DNA of 64,000 bases from NCBI RefSeq assembly GCF_003945595.2, contig NW_024104331.1, positions 372,001 through 436,000 of the forward strand, given 5' to 3'. The first letter of the stretch is position 1. Each line of letters begins with the position of its first letter. Of this stretch, positions 52,040-63,019 are shown piece by piece. Origin of the DNA: Pipra filicauda (taxonomy: Eukaryota; Chordata; Aves; Passeriformes; Pipridae). The notes beneath the pieces are model-generated. The model was not told where the DNA came from and made no database searches. It worked only from the letters and a program-made list of their open reading frames with translations. The position numbers were made by a program, and so were the translations under genes.

Positions 52040-52530
52040 GGCATCAGTCCGTGGAGAATCAATGGGGTACCAGAGCATGGGGCATCAATGGCATTAATGA
52101 GGCATCACATCACAGGGCATCAATGGGGCACCAGGGCACAGGGTATTAATGGGGTGTCAGATCATGAGGCATCAGCAGGGCACTAGGGCATGGACAGCAG
52201 TGGGGCATCAGTGGGGCATCAGATCACGGGGCATCAATGGGGCATCAGTCCATGGAGAATCAATGGGGTACCAGCCTGTTGGGCATCACTGGGGCATCAA
52301 TGGGCATCAATGAAGAGCAATGGAAAGCAAAGAACATCAATAAGGGCATAAAAGGGACATCAAAGGGGCATCAGTGAGGCATCAGTGGGGCATCGATGGG
52401 CATGAATTGGAATCAAAGGGTATCAAAGGGAATCAAAGAGGCATCAAAGAGGCATCAGTGGGGTATCAAAGCCCATCAGTGGGGTATCAAAGCCCATCAA
52501 TGGGGAATCAAAGCCCATCAATGGGGTGTC
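52040..52530. repeat. ATCAATGGGGC minisatellite upstream of TENT5B promoter
   Basis: Degenerate 12-30 bp units on GGGGCATCAATG, including a long duplicate (CAATGGGGTACCAG recurs at about 52,060 and 52,261). It ends with about three 21-bp copies of TGGGGTATCAAAGCCCATCA (about 52,458-52,522). The array stops about 220 bp before the TENT5B TATA box. Confidence 0.85.
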
Positions 52531-52748
52531 CCTTCAGCGCGCGCCCCGTCCCGACCAATCGCCGCCGGGATTCCCGCGCGCCGGAGGGGCGGAGCTCCAC
52601 CGCCTTCGCCCCGCCCCCTCCATCGTCCCTCCCCTTCCCCCCTCCCCTCTCCTCCAATTGGCTCCGGGCCCGGCCGCTCTCCTCCCCCCGTGCCCGCGCT
52701 CGGGCCGGGATTGGCGGTGGGCCGGGCCAATGGGGCGCGGGCGGGAGC

Positions 52749-52756
52749 TATATAAG
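52749..52756 (+). promoter_or_regulatory. TATA box of TENT5B
   Basis: TATATAAG in GGGAGCTATATAAGGCGC, 18 bp downstream of the last CCAAT box and followed by a G-rich initiator region. Confidence 0.8.
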
Positions 52757-53074
52757 GCGCGGCGGGGGGGCGGGCGGGCGCAGCGCTCGGCGGAGCCGGT
52801 GGCGGGCGGGGGGCGGACGGGCCGGTTCGCTGCGAGTCCCTGCGGGCACCGACCGCGCCTCCCGCCGCGCCCCGCGCGCCCACCCCTCTCCCCGGCGCCT
52901 CTCGGGGGATTCCTTTTTACCTTTTCCCCCTCATTTTAAATCTTCCCCCCCCGTTTCCCCTCCCCGCCCGCCACTTCCGGCCGGTTTCCGGGCTGTTTCC
53001 GGGTGAGCGGCTCGTTTTTTCGGGCGGCGGTTTGTTTCTTTTTTTTCGGGGGGAGGGGGGGCGGTCTGCGAGAG

Positions 53075-53260
53075 ATGCTGGAGGTGGCGGCGGTGCCGGC
53101 GGGGGCCGCCCCGGGCGGTTCGGAGGAGCGCGGGAGCCGCTTCAGCGTCCTGACGTGGGAGCAGGTGCAGCGGCTGGACCAGATCCTGGGGGAGGCCGTG
53201 CCCATCCACGGCCGGGGCAACTTCCCCACGCTGTCCGTGCGGCCCCGCACCATCGTCCAG
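53075..53260 (+). CDS. TENT5B: TENT5B coding exon 1 (residues 1-62)
   Basis: 186 bp from ATG to donor CAG|GTGAGC. A short Ala/Gly-rich start, then [20 protein letters not shown] and the family signature [16 protein letters not shown] ending RTIVQ. It lies inside the CpG island. Confidence 0.92.
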
Positions 53261-56200
53261 GTGAGCGCCGAGGGGCCGGAGGGGCCGTTCGGGTGGGTTG
53301 TGGGGTGCGGGGGGACACGGGCCGCTCGCTGTCGCCCCGTTGGACTCTGCCCCCGTTCCAGCGGGGGTCAGGGAGAAAATAAAAAGTGCTGAGGCGACAT
53401 TAATCGTCCCCGTCGGGCCCCGAGCCAACCCGCCCGGGCACCCTCGGCCTCCCCCCCGCCGGGCCCAGGGCAGAGCTCCTGGCGCGGGGATCGTAGAACG
53501 CTTTGGGTTGCGAAGTACCTTAAATACCGTGAATACTCTCCGCTGGAAGGGACCCGCGAGGATCATCCATCCCAGCCCCCGGCTCTGCCCGGCACAAACC
53601 CCAGGAATCCCACCCTGTGTCTCAGAGCGTTGTCAAGACGCTGCTTGGCCTCTGGCACGCCTGGGATTCGGGAAGACCATCTCATTCCAAGCCCCTACCC
53701 CTATTCCAACACCTTCCACTAGACCAGGTTGCTCCAAGCTCTGTCCAGCCTGGCCTGGATGCTCCACAGGGGTTAAAAGCTGCATGGGAGGACCGGCCCC
53801 CATCATCCGGGGGGTGCTGCGCACTCAGCTGGCCCCACTTCCCAATCCTGAGGGTCTCGGTAGGGCTGGCAGGAATTCATTGCACTGCAGCGATGTCTAA
53901 AGCTGGAAGGACCCTCCTGGAAAACTTGCATGCCTTTAGAATGCTCAGCTTCCTCCCATCTTGTGTTGTTCCTCCTCTTTTCGAGTTAATTTGGTGCCCT
54001 AAGAGCTGTGAAATGTGTGTGGCCAAGGTAAAAGTGGCTTTTTTTTTTTTTTTTTTTTTTGGAGCTTTTTCCACGAAATGGCTTCGTGCTGGTGGACATG
54101 TTGGGCTTGTGTTGGAAGAGGCATTTATTAATTCAAATGCCGGATCAAATGTCCGTGGCCTTTGTTTTCTCGGGACACTGATGTATCCTCCAGAGCCTGC
54201 CCGAGACTTCACGAGCTCCTGTTAGTTTAACTATCAAGTAATAACCGTGTTTAATATTAAACTAACAATGTAGTTCGAATGAGCTGATGCATATTCATGT
54301 TTGGGAGGCGACTTCATTCCTCAGTAATGACTCATCAAATGTAAAATCGGGCATGTTGGCTTCTAATTAAAAAGCCTATTCACGGTGCTAAAACCCAACT
54401 GGCTTTCACAATAACCTAATCGCCGGGATTTCAGAGCCTCAGCTGCTTGAGAAATAGTTCGAGTTAAGCCTGGAAGATGGGAGGGTGACATTTGAAAGGC
54501 TCGGCTGGTTTTAAATTCCTCGAGTTCCTGCCGCATCTGTTGGGGGCAGAAGCGCTAAATTTTGGCCGCTCGATCTTGAAGCTGAATGACAGATGAGATT
54601 TGCAGGCAGGACGCTGCCCTTGGCTCGGGCAAGACCACAGCACTGTGCAGCATCAAATGTTCCACCAGTTATTCCTCTCTGGTTCCACAAAAACTGCGGC
54701 GATTCGGTGTCGGAGCTGCCGAAAAGGATGTTGCCAGTAGCAACTTCAAACATGGAATAACTGAGGGCTGTAATTGTGCCCGGCCGTGCTGGCAGACCCT
54801 GTGTTTAGGGCTGACTAAGCTGGAACAAGTAACCCAAAAGGCAGTTAGTTATCCTGTTGTTGTTGTTGTGGGAGGTGGGAAGCGGCAGGTCAGGACGCAG
54901 CAGGATTTGCTCCTGCCTGGCTGTCAGAGTCAATTATCCCAACCACACGGAAGGTGAGCTGCTGTTTTGGGAAGCAGGTCAGCAGCTGCCTAACCCTAGA
55001 AATATCCAACCCTCTGGGGAAAAAAATGCATCCCTGAACCCACTGCCTGCAGCTGGGGAGCTGAGCTCCCAGGTGGAAGCTCCCAGGGAATGGCAAGGTG
55101 CTCGGCAGGGTTGGAGCTTTCTGGGGTGATTTGGGACAAAGCTGACTTGAGCCGTTGGGTTTTTTCCCTGTTTTCTGAGTACATCTCACACAGACAGACC
55201 TGGGGAGCTCAAGTAAGCCTGGAGCTTATGGGTCTGAAACACTGCAGGTCCTGAGCTTTGCTCAGAAAGGGGTTAAGCAGATGTTCTCTGGGGTTAGGAA
55301 ATTAATCTGGAATGAGATCTTCTCCAAGCACTGGGCCTGGCTCTGCATCTAACACTTTTGTGACCTATATCTTGTCTCTCTAAGCCTAATAGCACAAAAC
55401 TCTTAACTCCACGAGTAGTGCTGGAGCCGTGCCCCGGGTGAGTGACTCCAGTTGGCAGCAGATGCAGACCAGGAGCTCCCCTGCATGATGTTTGTTCAAT
55501 TTGGGGGATTAACCCCGTGTCTCTTCCAGAAGTAAACTTAATTTATTTTTTTTTTTTTCAAACTATCTGCCTTGGAAAACAACTTTTTTCACTGGCTGGA
55601 TTGGATGTGCTGGTGGGGACCTGAGACTTCTGATGGTGAATAGCTCCCTGGTTAACTGTTGCCTGACATGTGACTGTCACCATGGGCTTGGCAAGGAGCC
55701 CGGGCATGTTTCTAGCCTGAGCAGGGATGGCTCGTGTCAGGGAGAAAGGGGAAACACCAGCAGGGAAGCTGCATCGTGAGCCTGAACAACCTCTAAGTGC
55801 AAAAACATCCATGGGGTTGTTCTGAGATGTTTTGGGTTTTTTTTTTTTGCAGAGGCAGCAGAACTTGCTGGCAGCCCTTAGCTGGGTCACCAAGGGGTCT
55901 GTGACACGGTGAGGGTTTCACGCTGCAGTTCTTCACTTTTTGTGTGTTCTTCTTTCTAAACAAAACTCGTGGAGGGGCAGTTTTACGGCTGCTGAGGCCG
56001 GAGCTGCAGCGCTCTGGTCTCCCCCAGCACTGTCTGCTCAACCAGCAAGAGGGTTTGCCCCTTCTGATAAAGTTTTGAATTAAAATTGGGATTCTGGGAG
56101 GCCGAAAATCAGAATTTGTGGGGCCTCTCAAACTAGGGCAGCCTCGCAGAGCTGAAGGGCCTGGTTGGACTGGCTCTTGGTGATACAATTTGTCCGTTTG

Positions 56201-58222
56201 TGTCCCAAGCTTTGGCTCTTTCAAGCCATAGCCTCGCTTCAGGCTGGTTAGCTGGGAGTCCCAGGAAAATGGGTAATTGCTGGAGAGGAACATGAAAGCA
56301 GGATGAGAGGTGGGAAGAGCTTCTGGTGGAAGATGCGGACTTAATCTTCCTGGGATCTTTGAGCTGAGTTAAACTCAAATTATAAGCTGGTGTCCAGAGA
56401 GTTTATTTTATGGTCTTGGGGGTTATTTTAGCCTCCTGCTTGTTAAGTAATCAGGCAGGTGATTCAGCTTCTCTCTAAATGAACAAAGCTTTGGAGGGAC
56501 TGGTGGGTGTGCCAGGACTGAGCAGGCAGCATTAAAATCACCGGAGTAACACCCGTAAGATGAAAGCTGCCTCTTGTGCTTGATAGCATGCCAAGCTCAG
56601 CACGAAGCTCTGACACACTGGAAATTGTTAGGATACACTTACTAGTTGGGACATGAACTTGCATACGCCTGGCTGGGGCTTTTGAGCAGTTCTGGCATCT
56701 TGATTTGCCTTTAATGAATCTTGACAGGCCGAAGGGGATGGCTAAAAGGAGCGAGCCACCCTGATTAAATCCCCTGGGACTGCTGCAGACTGTGCTGCTG
56801 CCTCCCTGTTTGGGGTCACTTTGGGGTCGACTGGTCTTGGCTCGCTGGCTGGAACTGTGAGGGGATGAAGGGGGCAGGGACCACCCCAAAAAATGGGGTC
56901 AGGGAACCTCTCCCCTTCAGCGTGGGGAAGGCAGGGGAGAGCAGACACTGCACTGGAAGCAGAACAGCTCATCATGTGCAGTCAGATCCCTCTAATGCCA
57001 GGGAATAAGTAAAGGAGAGCCACCCCTAGCTGCTGGCAGGACTCGGGATGCTTTCCAAAGTGACCTATTTCTAATGGATTAGCTTTTTATTTCACTGTCT
57101 TGCACTGGAGTGACCCATATAAGCCCAGGGAGTGGATCCTGCTGTCACCAGGCTGCTCCAAAAATTCCTACTTGCCTCTCACTGACTCTCTTTGTGTCTC
57201 AGGTTGTCCGTAGCCGCCTGGAGAAGAAAGGAATCACAGTCCATAATGTCAGGTTGAATGGCTCAGCAGCCAGTCACGTTCTGCATCAAGACAGTGGCTT
57301 GGGGTACAAAGACCTGGACCTCATTTTCGGCGTGGACCTGAAGACAGAAGATGTTTTCCAGCTCGTCAAAGACGTGGTCATGGATTGCCTGCTTGACTTC
57401 CTCCCCGAAGGCGTCAACAAGGACAAGATCACCCCCATGACTCTGAAGGAGGCCTACGTGCAGAAGCTGGTGAAGGTGTGCAACGAGACCGACCGCTGGA
57501 GCCTCATCTCGCTCTCCAACAACAGCGGGAAGAACGTGGAGCTCAAATTCGTGGACTCTCTCCGGCGGCAGTTCGAGTTCAGCGTGGACTCCTTCCAGAT
57601 CATCCTGGACTCGCTCCTGCTGTTCGGGGAGTGCTCGGAGAACCCCATGGCTGAGAACTTCCACCCCACGGTCACCGGGGAGAGCATGTACGGGGACTTT
57701 GAGGAGGCCATGGACCACCTGCGGAACAGGGTCATCGCCACCAGGAACCCGGAGGAGATCCGAGGTGGGGGGCTCCTGAAGTACTGCAACCTCTTGGTGA
57801 GGGGGTTTAAGCCCAAATCGGAAGTGGATATGAAGGCACTACAGAGGTACATGTGCTCCAGGTTTTTCATAGACTTCTCTGACATCGGTGAGCAGCTGAG
57901 GAAGCTGGAATGTTACCTCCAGAGCCACTTTGTTGGGATGGAGAGCAACAGATATGACTATTTAATGACCCTCCACAGGGTGGTCAATGAGAGCACAGTC
58001 TGCCTCATGGGACACGAGAGGAGGCAGACCCTGAACCTCATTGCCATGCTGGCTGTGAGGGTCCTGGCTGAGCAGAACATCATCCCCACCGTCACAAACG
58101 TTACCTGCTACTACCAGCCAGCCCCTTATGTCAGCGAAATAAACTTCAACTACTATGTCACCCACGTGCAGCCCTTCCTGCCTTGCAATCAGTCCTACCC
58201 AACGTGGCTTCCCTGTAACTGA
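53075..58222 (+). CDS. TENT5B: TENT5B (FAM46B), non-canonical poly(A) polymerase, complete
   Basis: TENT5 proteins are nucleotidyltransferases that lengthen poly(A) tails of selected mRNAs, chiefly secretory ones. Two coding exons, 53075-53260 and 57203-58222, join in frame to 401 codons plus TGA; human TENT5B is 425 and TENT5C 391. Seen: [16 protein letters not shown], the family box [13 protein letters not shown], the nucleotidyltransferase GSAASHV segment, the catalytic pair in KDLDLIF (D99, D101), the expected third acid in NVELKFVDS (E175), YVQKLVKVC, the [10 protein letters not shown] nucleotide-pocket box, [11 protein letters not shown], and the C-terminal YPTWLPCN. The start is the first in-frame ATG after the TATA box and has G at -3. 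Family assignment is certain. The B paralogue is chosen by position next to SLC9A1, since the sequence itself also resembles TENT5A and C. Confidence 0.92.
53494..53770 (-). mobile_element. CR1 LINE fragments (older, diverged)
   Basis: CCGCTGGAAGGGACCCGCGA with GGATCATCCATCCCAGCC, then ACACCTTCCACTAGACCAGG and TTGCTCCAAGCTCTGTCCAG. At least two antisense CR1 tail pieces, more diverged than the other copies, perhaps nested. Confidence 0.7.
54200..54420. promoter_or_regulatory. Candidate enhancer in TENT5B intron
   Basis: AT-rich, repeat-free patch with a perfect 11-bp inverted repeat TGTTAGTTTAA / TTAAACTAACA (54220-54230 and 54257-54267, 26-bp loop), an octamer-like ATGCATATTCATG (about 54,287), an AP-1 site TGACTCA (54328-54334) and TTCTAATTAAAAAG (54,360). 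The cluster is suggestive; conservation is not tested. Confidence 0.35.
57203..58222 (+). CDS. TENT5B: TENT5B coding exon 2 (residues 63-401) with stop
   Basis: Acceptor TTTGTGTCTCAG, first codons [10 protein letters not shown]. One long exon holds nearly the whole catalytic domain and the helical C-terminal domain ([48 protein letters not shown]) and ends YPTWLPCN with TGA at 58220-58222. Confidence 0.96.
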   Translation, partial: VVRSRLEKKGITVHNVRLNGSAASHVLHQDSGLGYKDLDLIFGVDLKTEDVFQLVKDVVMDCLLDFLPEGVNKDKITPMTLKEAYVQKLVKVCNETDRWSLISLSNNSGKNVELKFVDSLRRQFEFSVDSFQIILDSLLLFGECSENPMAENFHPTVTGESMYGDFEEAMDHLRNRVIATRNPEEIRGGGLLKYCNLLVRGFKPKSEVDMKALQRYMCSRFFIDFSDIGEQLRKLECYLQSHFVGMESNRYDYLMTLHRVVNESTVCLMGHERRQTLNLIAMLAVRVLAEQNIIPTVTNVTCYYQPAPYVSEINFNYYVTHVQPFLPCNQSYPTWLPCN

Positions 58223-60019
58223 GCCAGGACAAACGTCAGGGTCTGTCCTCCAAGGTATTTCCTTGCCTTGGCGGGTCGGGAGGGTGGGACGGGGGGGGGT
58301 AAAAAAAAAACACAAAAACAAAAACAAAAAAAAAACCCAAAAAAAACCACACAAAAAAACCAACCAACCTTCCTAGAACTGCAACAAAAGGAAACTTCCT
58401 GGACTCCTGCTTGAGTGTCTTGTTCCTTGGGGTTGTTGGAACAAGACCTGTCTGCTGTACACTGTGATGGGAAGTGCAGTGTTATAGAAATGAGATGACT
58501 CGGACGTTCATGGGAAGACTCGCTTATGGAATTCTGGGAGGCAATGGGGTGGGGGGGTGTGTGAGGGGAGACTGTAGAATTACGCTAAGGTAGAGCTGCA
58601 CTGCCCTGAAATGGATCTGAATTGTGTTGTGTTTTGTTTTGTTTTGTTGTTTGTTTTTTTTTTAGTGCAGGAGGTGTTATGGGTGTGCAAACTTGTGGTT
58701 TCTGCCAACAGAAGCCCGAGTGGCTAAATTCCTTTGAAGGACCAAAGAATCCTGTTTAAGTGCCTGTAACAATATAAACACAACTGTACTGTAAACCTTT
58801 ATTATTTTTGCAGGGGCTGATGTCCCAAGAGCTTGAGTGGGGATTGTCTGAAGAGGAAAATGTTTCTGTTGTGGGGTGGGGAGGGTCGTAAGATCATTTC
58901 TAGTAACCTGGCTGAGGTTCCGTGTCGCTGAGGTTGTGTTTGTTTGTTGTGTTTTTTTTTGGCATGACTTGCTGCCTGTGAAAGGACCAGCTGGAGCAAA
59001 GAGCTGTCAAAGTGGGGCTGCATAAACCAGGGAGGTATTGGAATGGCTACGTGTAAATGCCTGAAACGGGGAACACTGGGGAAGGGGGGGAGTGCATGGT
59101 GGAAAATGCTGTGCAGAGCTTTCTGGAAAAAAAGGCAGCAGGGACTTGCATATGAATTTCTTCAAGCTCCCAAGTCTGCAGTGCCAAAATACGGTCGTGT
59201 TCCTAGATGATGAGGCAGATGATCTGTCCAGGAGCCTGCCCCAGGCTGCTGGACCTAATCCTGTATTTTCTAGGGGAATTTGAAATGCTGCTCTTCCTAG
59301 GGTTTTTTTAATTGTTTTGTTGTTGGTTTTTTTTTTGGCATGCAGTGTGGTTTTAATGCACAAAGCCAGAGGCCAGCTGGGTTATCGGGGAAGATGAGGC
59401 TTGTCCTTTTGAAGCACAAACCACTCAGTTCACGAGTCAGTTATTTCCAGCTGTTGCTGGAGCCTGTGTCCTCTGAGGAGATGGGCAGAGCTCTTCCAGT
59501 CTGGAGATCTTCCCTTGGGCAGGTCCTATCTTCCAAAGCAGCCTGTTCCCAGCTATGTGATTCCATCAGCATTTGAAATTCATTCTCTAGCTAGAAATGG
59601 AGCTTGGGGGGGGGTGGGGGTGAAGTTAGTTGGCCTTAGGAAAGAAAAAAAAAAAAAAAGAGAAAAAAAAAGTCTTCTAAACAGACCCTCTTGTGTTGTG
59701 AGGGTTTGGCTCTCTCAGTCCAACGTGGCTTTGAAGTTTTTGGGTGTCTGGAGCACAAAAGTTTTTCATGGAGGTGCCTGGATTGCTGTGCCCGTGGAGC
59801 ATCTCAGATTTAACTATGCACGGAGGGAGAGGCGGGCAGGCAGCAGGCATTCCCTAGGGATGCTGCTCCAGGAACACCACGGCTTCAGTGGTGCTTCCTC
59901 CGAGGCTGAGGTACTCCAAGTATCTTTACTAACTTTTTTTTTTTTTCTTTTGTTTTGTTTTGGGATTTTTTTTTTTTTTTGTGACAAAACTGTAATAGCT
60001 GGGCAGATTGAACGCTCTT

Positions 60020-60025
60020 AATAAA
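60020..60025 (+). other. Candidate poly(A) signal 1 of TENT5B
   Basis: AATAAA in GCTCTTAATAAAGACTAGA, preceded by U-rich DNA and followed within about 45 bp by a T run and GT/G-rich sequence: the best-looking signal. Confidence 0.6.
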
Positions 60026-60802
60026 GACTAGATCCTTGGAATGTGCATAGCCAGATTGGTACCTTTTTTGGGGTAGGGGCGATGTGGAGTTGGGAGTAAG
60101 GGGGTGGGGGGGTGGCTCTTGCGCTTAACATGAACTAACCCAGTTGAAACTGGTCCAGCTTTGCTCCCTCTCCAGACAGAGCTGAAGAAGTGTCACTAAC
60201 AGTGTAGGTTTTTAGCTGCCTCCCTGCAGAACAGCTCTGCCTTCGTGGCCAAGGCTGTTGTGTCGGCTCTGCTGCAGCCCCATAACTCCCCAGAGCCTCA
60301 GTGGTGGGAGCTTGAGATTTTCCAGTGCAAGTTAAAACTGCTTTAAGGGCTGCCTGTGGGAGCAGATGATACTTTTTTCCTTTCATTTTGAACTTCAGAT
60401 GAACGTAGATGCCATGTAGCATGTTTTCTACAGGCTGCTCCTGCCCACAGACACGTAGACGCACTAAATTGAGATTCCCTCCTTCCCTCTGAGATGCCCA
60501 AAAAGATTCCCTACAGCCAACAGCTCGGCAGGGCGACTTCCCATTGAGATTGCACTTTTGATATACAGAGTGTGTGTGGTGGGACTCTTGTGAATGGGTT
60601 GAATCTGACTTTTTCTAGACCTTGCAGTGATACTGTGCTGCCTCTTGTGAGGGGGCAATTGGAAGATTCCAGTAGCTTGAATGGCACTTGATATTTTTTT
60701 TTTGTTTTGTTTTAAATGTCTTTTTTTTTTTTCCTACACCTGTATCACTTGTCATGCAATGGGCTTGACATAGACTCACTAGATTCTTTAGAATCTGTTA
60801 CG

Positions 60803-60808
60803 AATAAA
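60803..60808 (+). other. Candidate poly(A) signal 2 of TENT5B
   Basis: AATAAA in TTACGAATAAATACAGTG followed by TGTTGGGTTATTTTTATTTG, a good GU/U-rich downstream element. Likely the main distal end. Confidence 0.6.
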
Positions 60809-62050
60809 TACAGTGTATTCAAATCTGTTGGGTTATTTTTATTTGCTTGTCCAATCGGGGGAGTTGTGGTGATGAGGTGACTCTGCTCCCACCAAAAACC
60901 AGGCTCAGAACCAGCGGGTGACCTCAGAAGGAGTGAGCTGAGATCCTGGTCCTGGATCTGCCCAGATGCTCCTTGTACCTCAGGCTGCTCCATCCCTCTC
61001 TCCGAAGCAGCTACAAATCCCAGGAATTGTGTAGCTGTTGGCAGGTCGCTCCTACAGCTGAGGGAGGTTTCTATTTATAACACTGTTCTTTAGTGTTGTG
61101 CATCTTCCCTTTTCCTGGTTCTCCTCATGTTGCTGGAGGGGGGAGGGTGGCCCGAGGTGGTGATCTGAGGTCCCTGCTGTGGGAATGGCACTGGGAGACT
61201 CTCCCTGCTGGTTTTCCACGGCTTCATTCCCTGCTGGTGGTTGTGAACAGCAAAAGGTGGTTTGAGTAGTTAAGGCTTGGATACTGTGTGTAGCTGACCC
61301 ACCTGCAGAGTGGTTCCTCTTGGAAAAGGGGAGGGTGAGAGGCTCTGGAAGGCTTATCTCCCTAAAAAAGCTCAGTTCTGCTGATGTTCAGGCCAGATTC
61401 CCGTGGGATGGCTGGCAGCTGGGTGCCAGCTCCTCCAGCTCTGGCTGCCCTCCAGCCCAAGATGAAGTTTCACTTCCCCTTGTCAAGCTACAGGCGGTTC
61501 TGGTTCCACTGCAACAATGGAGCTGACGAGGTGCCAGTCCCTCTTTGGGACAGACTTGCTGGCTCTGCATCTCCAAATTTTTACAGTCCGGGGCCAAAGC
61601 TTCCCTCTGACAGCAGGGCTGGGATGTTCTGGCTGGGCTGGCACTGTGTGAGTCCCTGTTGCCTGCTCGAGTAGGGCTCTGCCTCTGCAGAGCTGGTTTC
61701 TCTCCAAACCTGCTGGGTTTAGAGATGTTTCCCTCTCTCTGGCACAAACCCAGCACGGCCTCCTGCCTTCCCTGAGCCTCTCTCGTGTATGGAAGCAGCT
61801 CTAAAGTGTCTTAGTCCATCAGCTGTCTTCAGTGTGGGTGGTTGGTCCTGCTGTTGATGCTGTGGTGAATAAGCTGCCTCTGGATTTGTGACCCTGAGCA
61901 GAGCAGCAAAAGCCCTGACAGAGTCGGCTCAGCATTGTTGGAGCGGATCAGGCCATACAAAAGGATGTTGGTGGAAAGTACTAGTTGTGATCAGAAAGGA
62001 GCTATCAATGTTTACAGCCGAGATTCGGATCCCTCTTTTGTTAATTGTCA

Positions 62051-62056
62051 AATAAA
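62051..62056 (+). other. Candidate poly(A) signal 3, far distal
   Basis: AATAAA in TTGTCAAATAAAAAAAAAAA. The following A run could instead be a genomic microsatellite. Confidence 0.35.
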
Positions 62057-62251
62057 AAAAAAAACCTATATATTTTCTCACAGCCTGTAGTCTGTCATTA
62101 TTTCCCTCTTTGAGGCAGAGGGCGATGGATAAGTCAGGGTGTGCCTGAGGGCTCTGGTGGGTGAGATTTGGGCTCTAAGTGACACTTGGCTCAGGAGCTT
62201 TGCTCTGAGGACAGACATGTGCTGGGGTGGCTGCTCCTTTATAGTAACTGT

Positions 62252-62277
62252 CTATAAATATAGCTCCCTATATTTAG
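62252..62277. promoter_or_regulatory. Paired MEF2-like sites
   Basis: CTATAAATATAG (62252-62263) followed by CTATATTTAG (62268-62277), the second a perfect MEF2 consensus. Preceded by TTTATAG; a CACGTG E-box lies about 85 bp on (near 62,360). Confidence 0.3.
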
Positions 62278-63019
62278 CCCAGTGGTCTGGGCAGTGCCCA
62301 GCTCGGATAACCAGAGTCAGGAGCGGAGGAGCCCACGCCACAGCCCGTGGTACAGTACAGCACGTGCCCACAGCACCTCTGCAAAGGGCTGCTGTGCCAT
62401 CAATGCCTGGAGACGCATCCAAAAATACTCGGCGCTGTAGCAGCGAGATCACTCCCAGGGCTGGCGATGCGGGTTCCACATCTGCAGCTTTTTCTCCTGG
62501 AAGGACATCTGGCCGCGCTCCAGAATCACTGAAACGGCAGGAATTTGTCTTGACTCCAGAATGCAAGAAGCATCTTGCTCCAGCCTCCCTGCTCCCAGCC
62601 ATCCTTAATCCGCTGGCCCGGTGCCGAGGGTGGCACCAGCTCTGTGCAGGCGGGTTGCTAGACCCAGCATGGCATTTAAATTTTATTTTAATCTCTCTAT
62701 TTAGCTTGCTTTTTTTTTTTTTTTTGTCCTCCCTTGCAGTGTGCCAGTGTTTCTCCCCGGCTGCCCTTCTCCTCCTCCTCCTCCTCCTCGGGAGCGGCTC
62801 GGGCAGCGCGGGTGTTAACTGTGCCATTCGAGCTCCTGCAGCATGAGAGAACAGTCTGTCTGTGCAGCTCCTCTTGCCATTTATAGCTGTGTTTGGGCGA
62901 TCCAGCACACGGGCCCTTGTGCTCCAGAGCCTGGTGCCAAGCACGAGACAAATGCTCCATTGATATTGGACGTTCTGGGAGGGCAGTTTGCTCCTGGGAC
63001 GGGGCTGAGCTGCCGGAGG

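Larger units (their letters stand above)
46251..52540. other. Intergenic region SLC9A1 to TENT5B
   Basis: 6.3 kb, GC-rich, no CR1 recognised. Dominated by three minisatellites (about 47.2, 49.4 and 52.0-52.5 kb). CpG-rich around 49,650-50,450 without a recognisable promoter or exon. AATAAA motifs at about 50,479 and 50,960 have no gene I can attach to them. The longest open frames (280-304 codons) fall on the minisatellite or CpG-rich DNA and are not credible genes. Confidence 0.7.
52540..53480 (+). promoter_or_regulatory. TENT5B promoter and CpG island
   Basis: CpG island with a clear focused promoter: TATATAAG at 52749-52756, forward CCAAT at 52555-52559, 52654-52658 and 52727-52731, and inverted ATTGG at 52710-52714. 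Transcription would be expected to start near 52,780, giving a 5' UTR of about 295 bp. The TATA plus NF-Y layout suggests an inducible gene, unlike the TATA-less SLC9A1 and WDTC1 islands. Confidence 0.8.
53261..57202 (+). other. TENT5B intron (3.9 kb)
   Basis: Donor GTGAGC, acceptor TTTGTGTCTCAG. It holds old CR1 sequence (53,494-53,770), a T run of about 23 (54,038-54,060), a candidate conserved element with an 11-bp inverted repeat (54,200-54,420) and further T runs at 55,546-55,558 and 55,841-55,849. No extra exon was recognised. Confidence 0.8.
58223..62075 (+). other. TENT5B: TENT5B 3' UTR, extent uncertain
   Basis: U/A-rich, unlike its surroundings, with AATAAA at 60020-60025, 60803-60808 and 62051-62056. 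The first two would give 3' UTRs of about 1.8 and 2.6 kb. The last is about 3.8 kb out and could be an alternative end or unrelated. A/C-rich (58,300-58,360) and T-rich stretches (58,630-58,665, 59,930-59,990, 60,690-60,735) lie within it. Confidence 0.6.

Noticed and set aside
57263..57885. Minus-strand open frames inside TENT5B exon 2
   Set aside because: Shadows of the conserved coding exon on the other strand; the sense frame carries the clear TENT5 protein.
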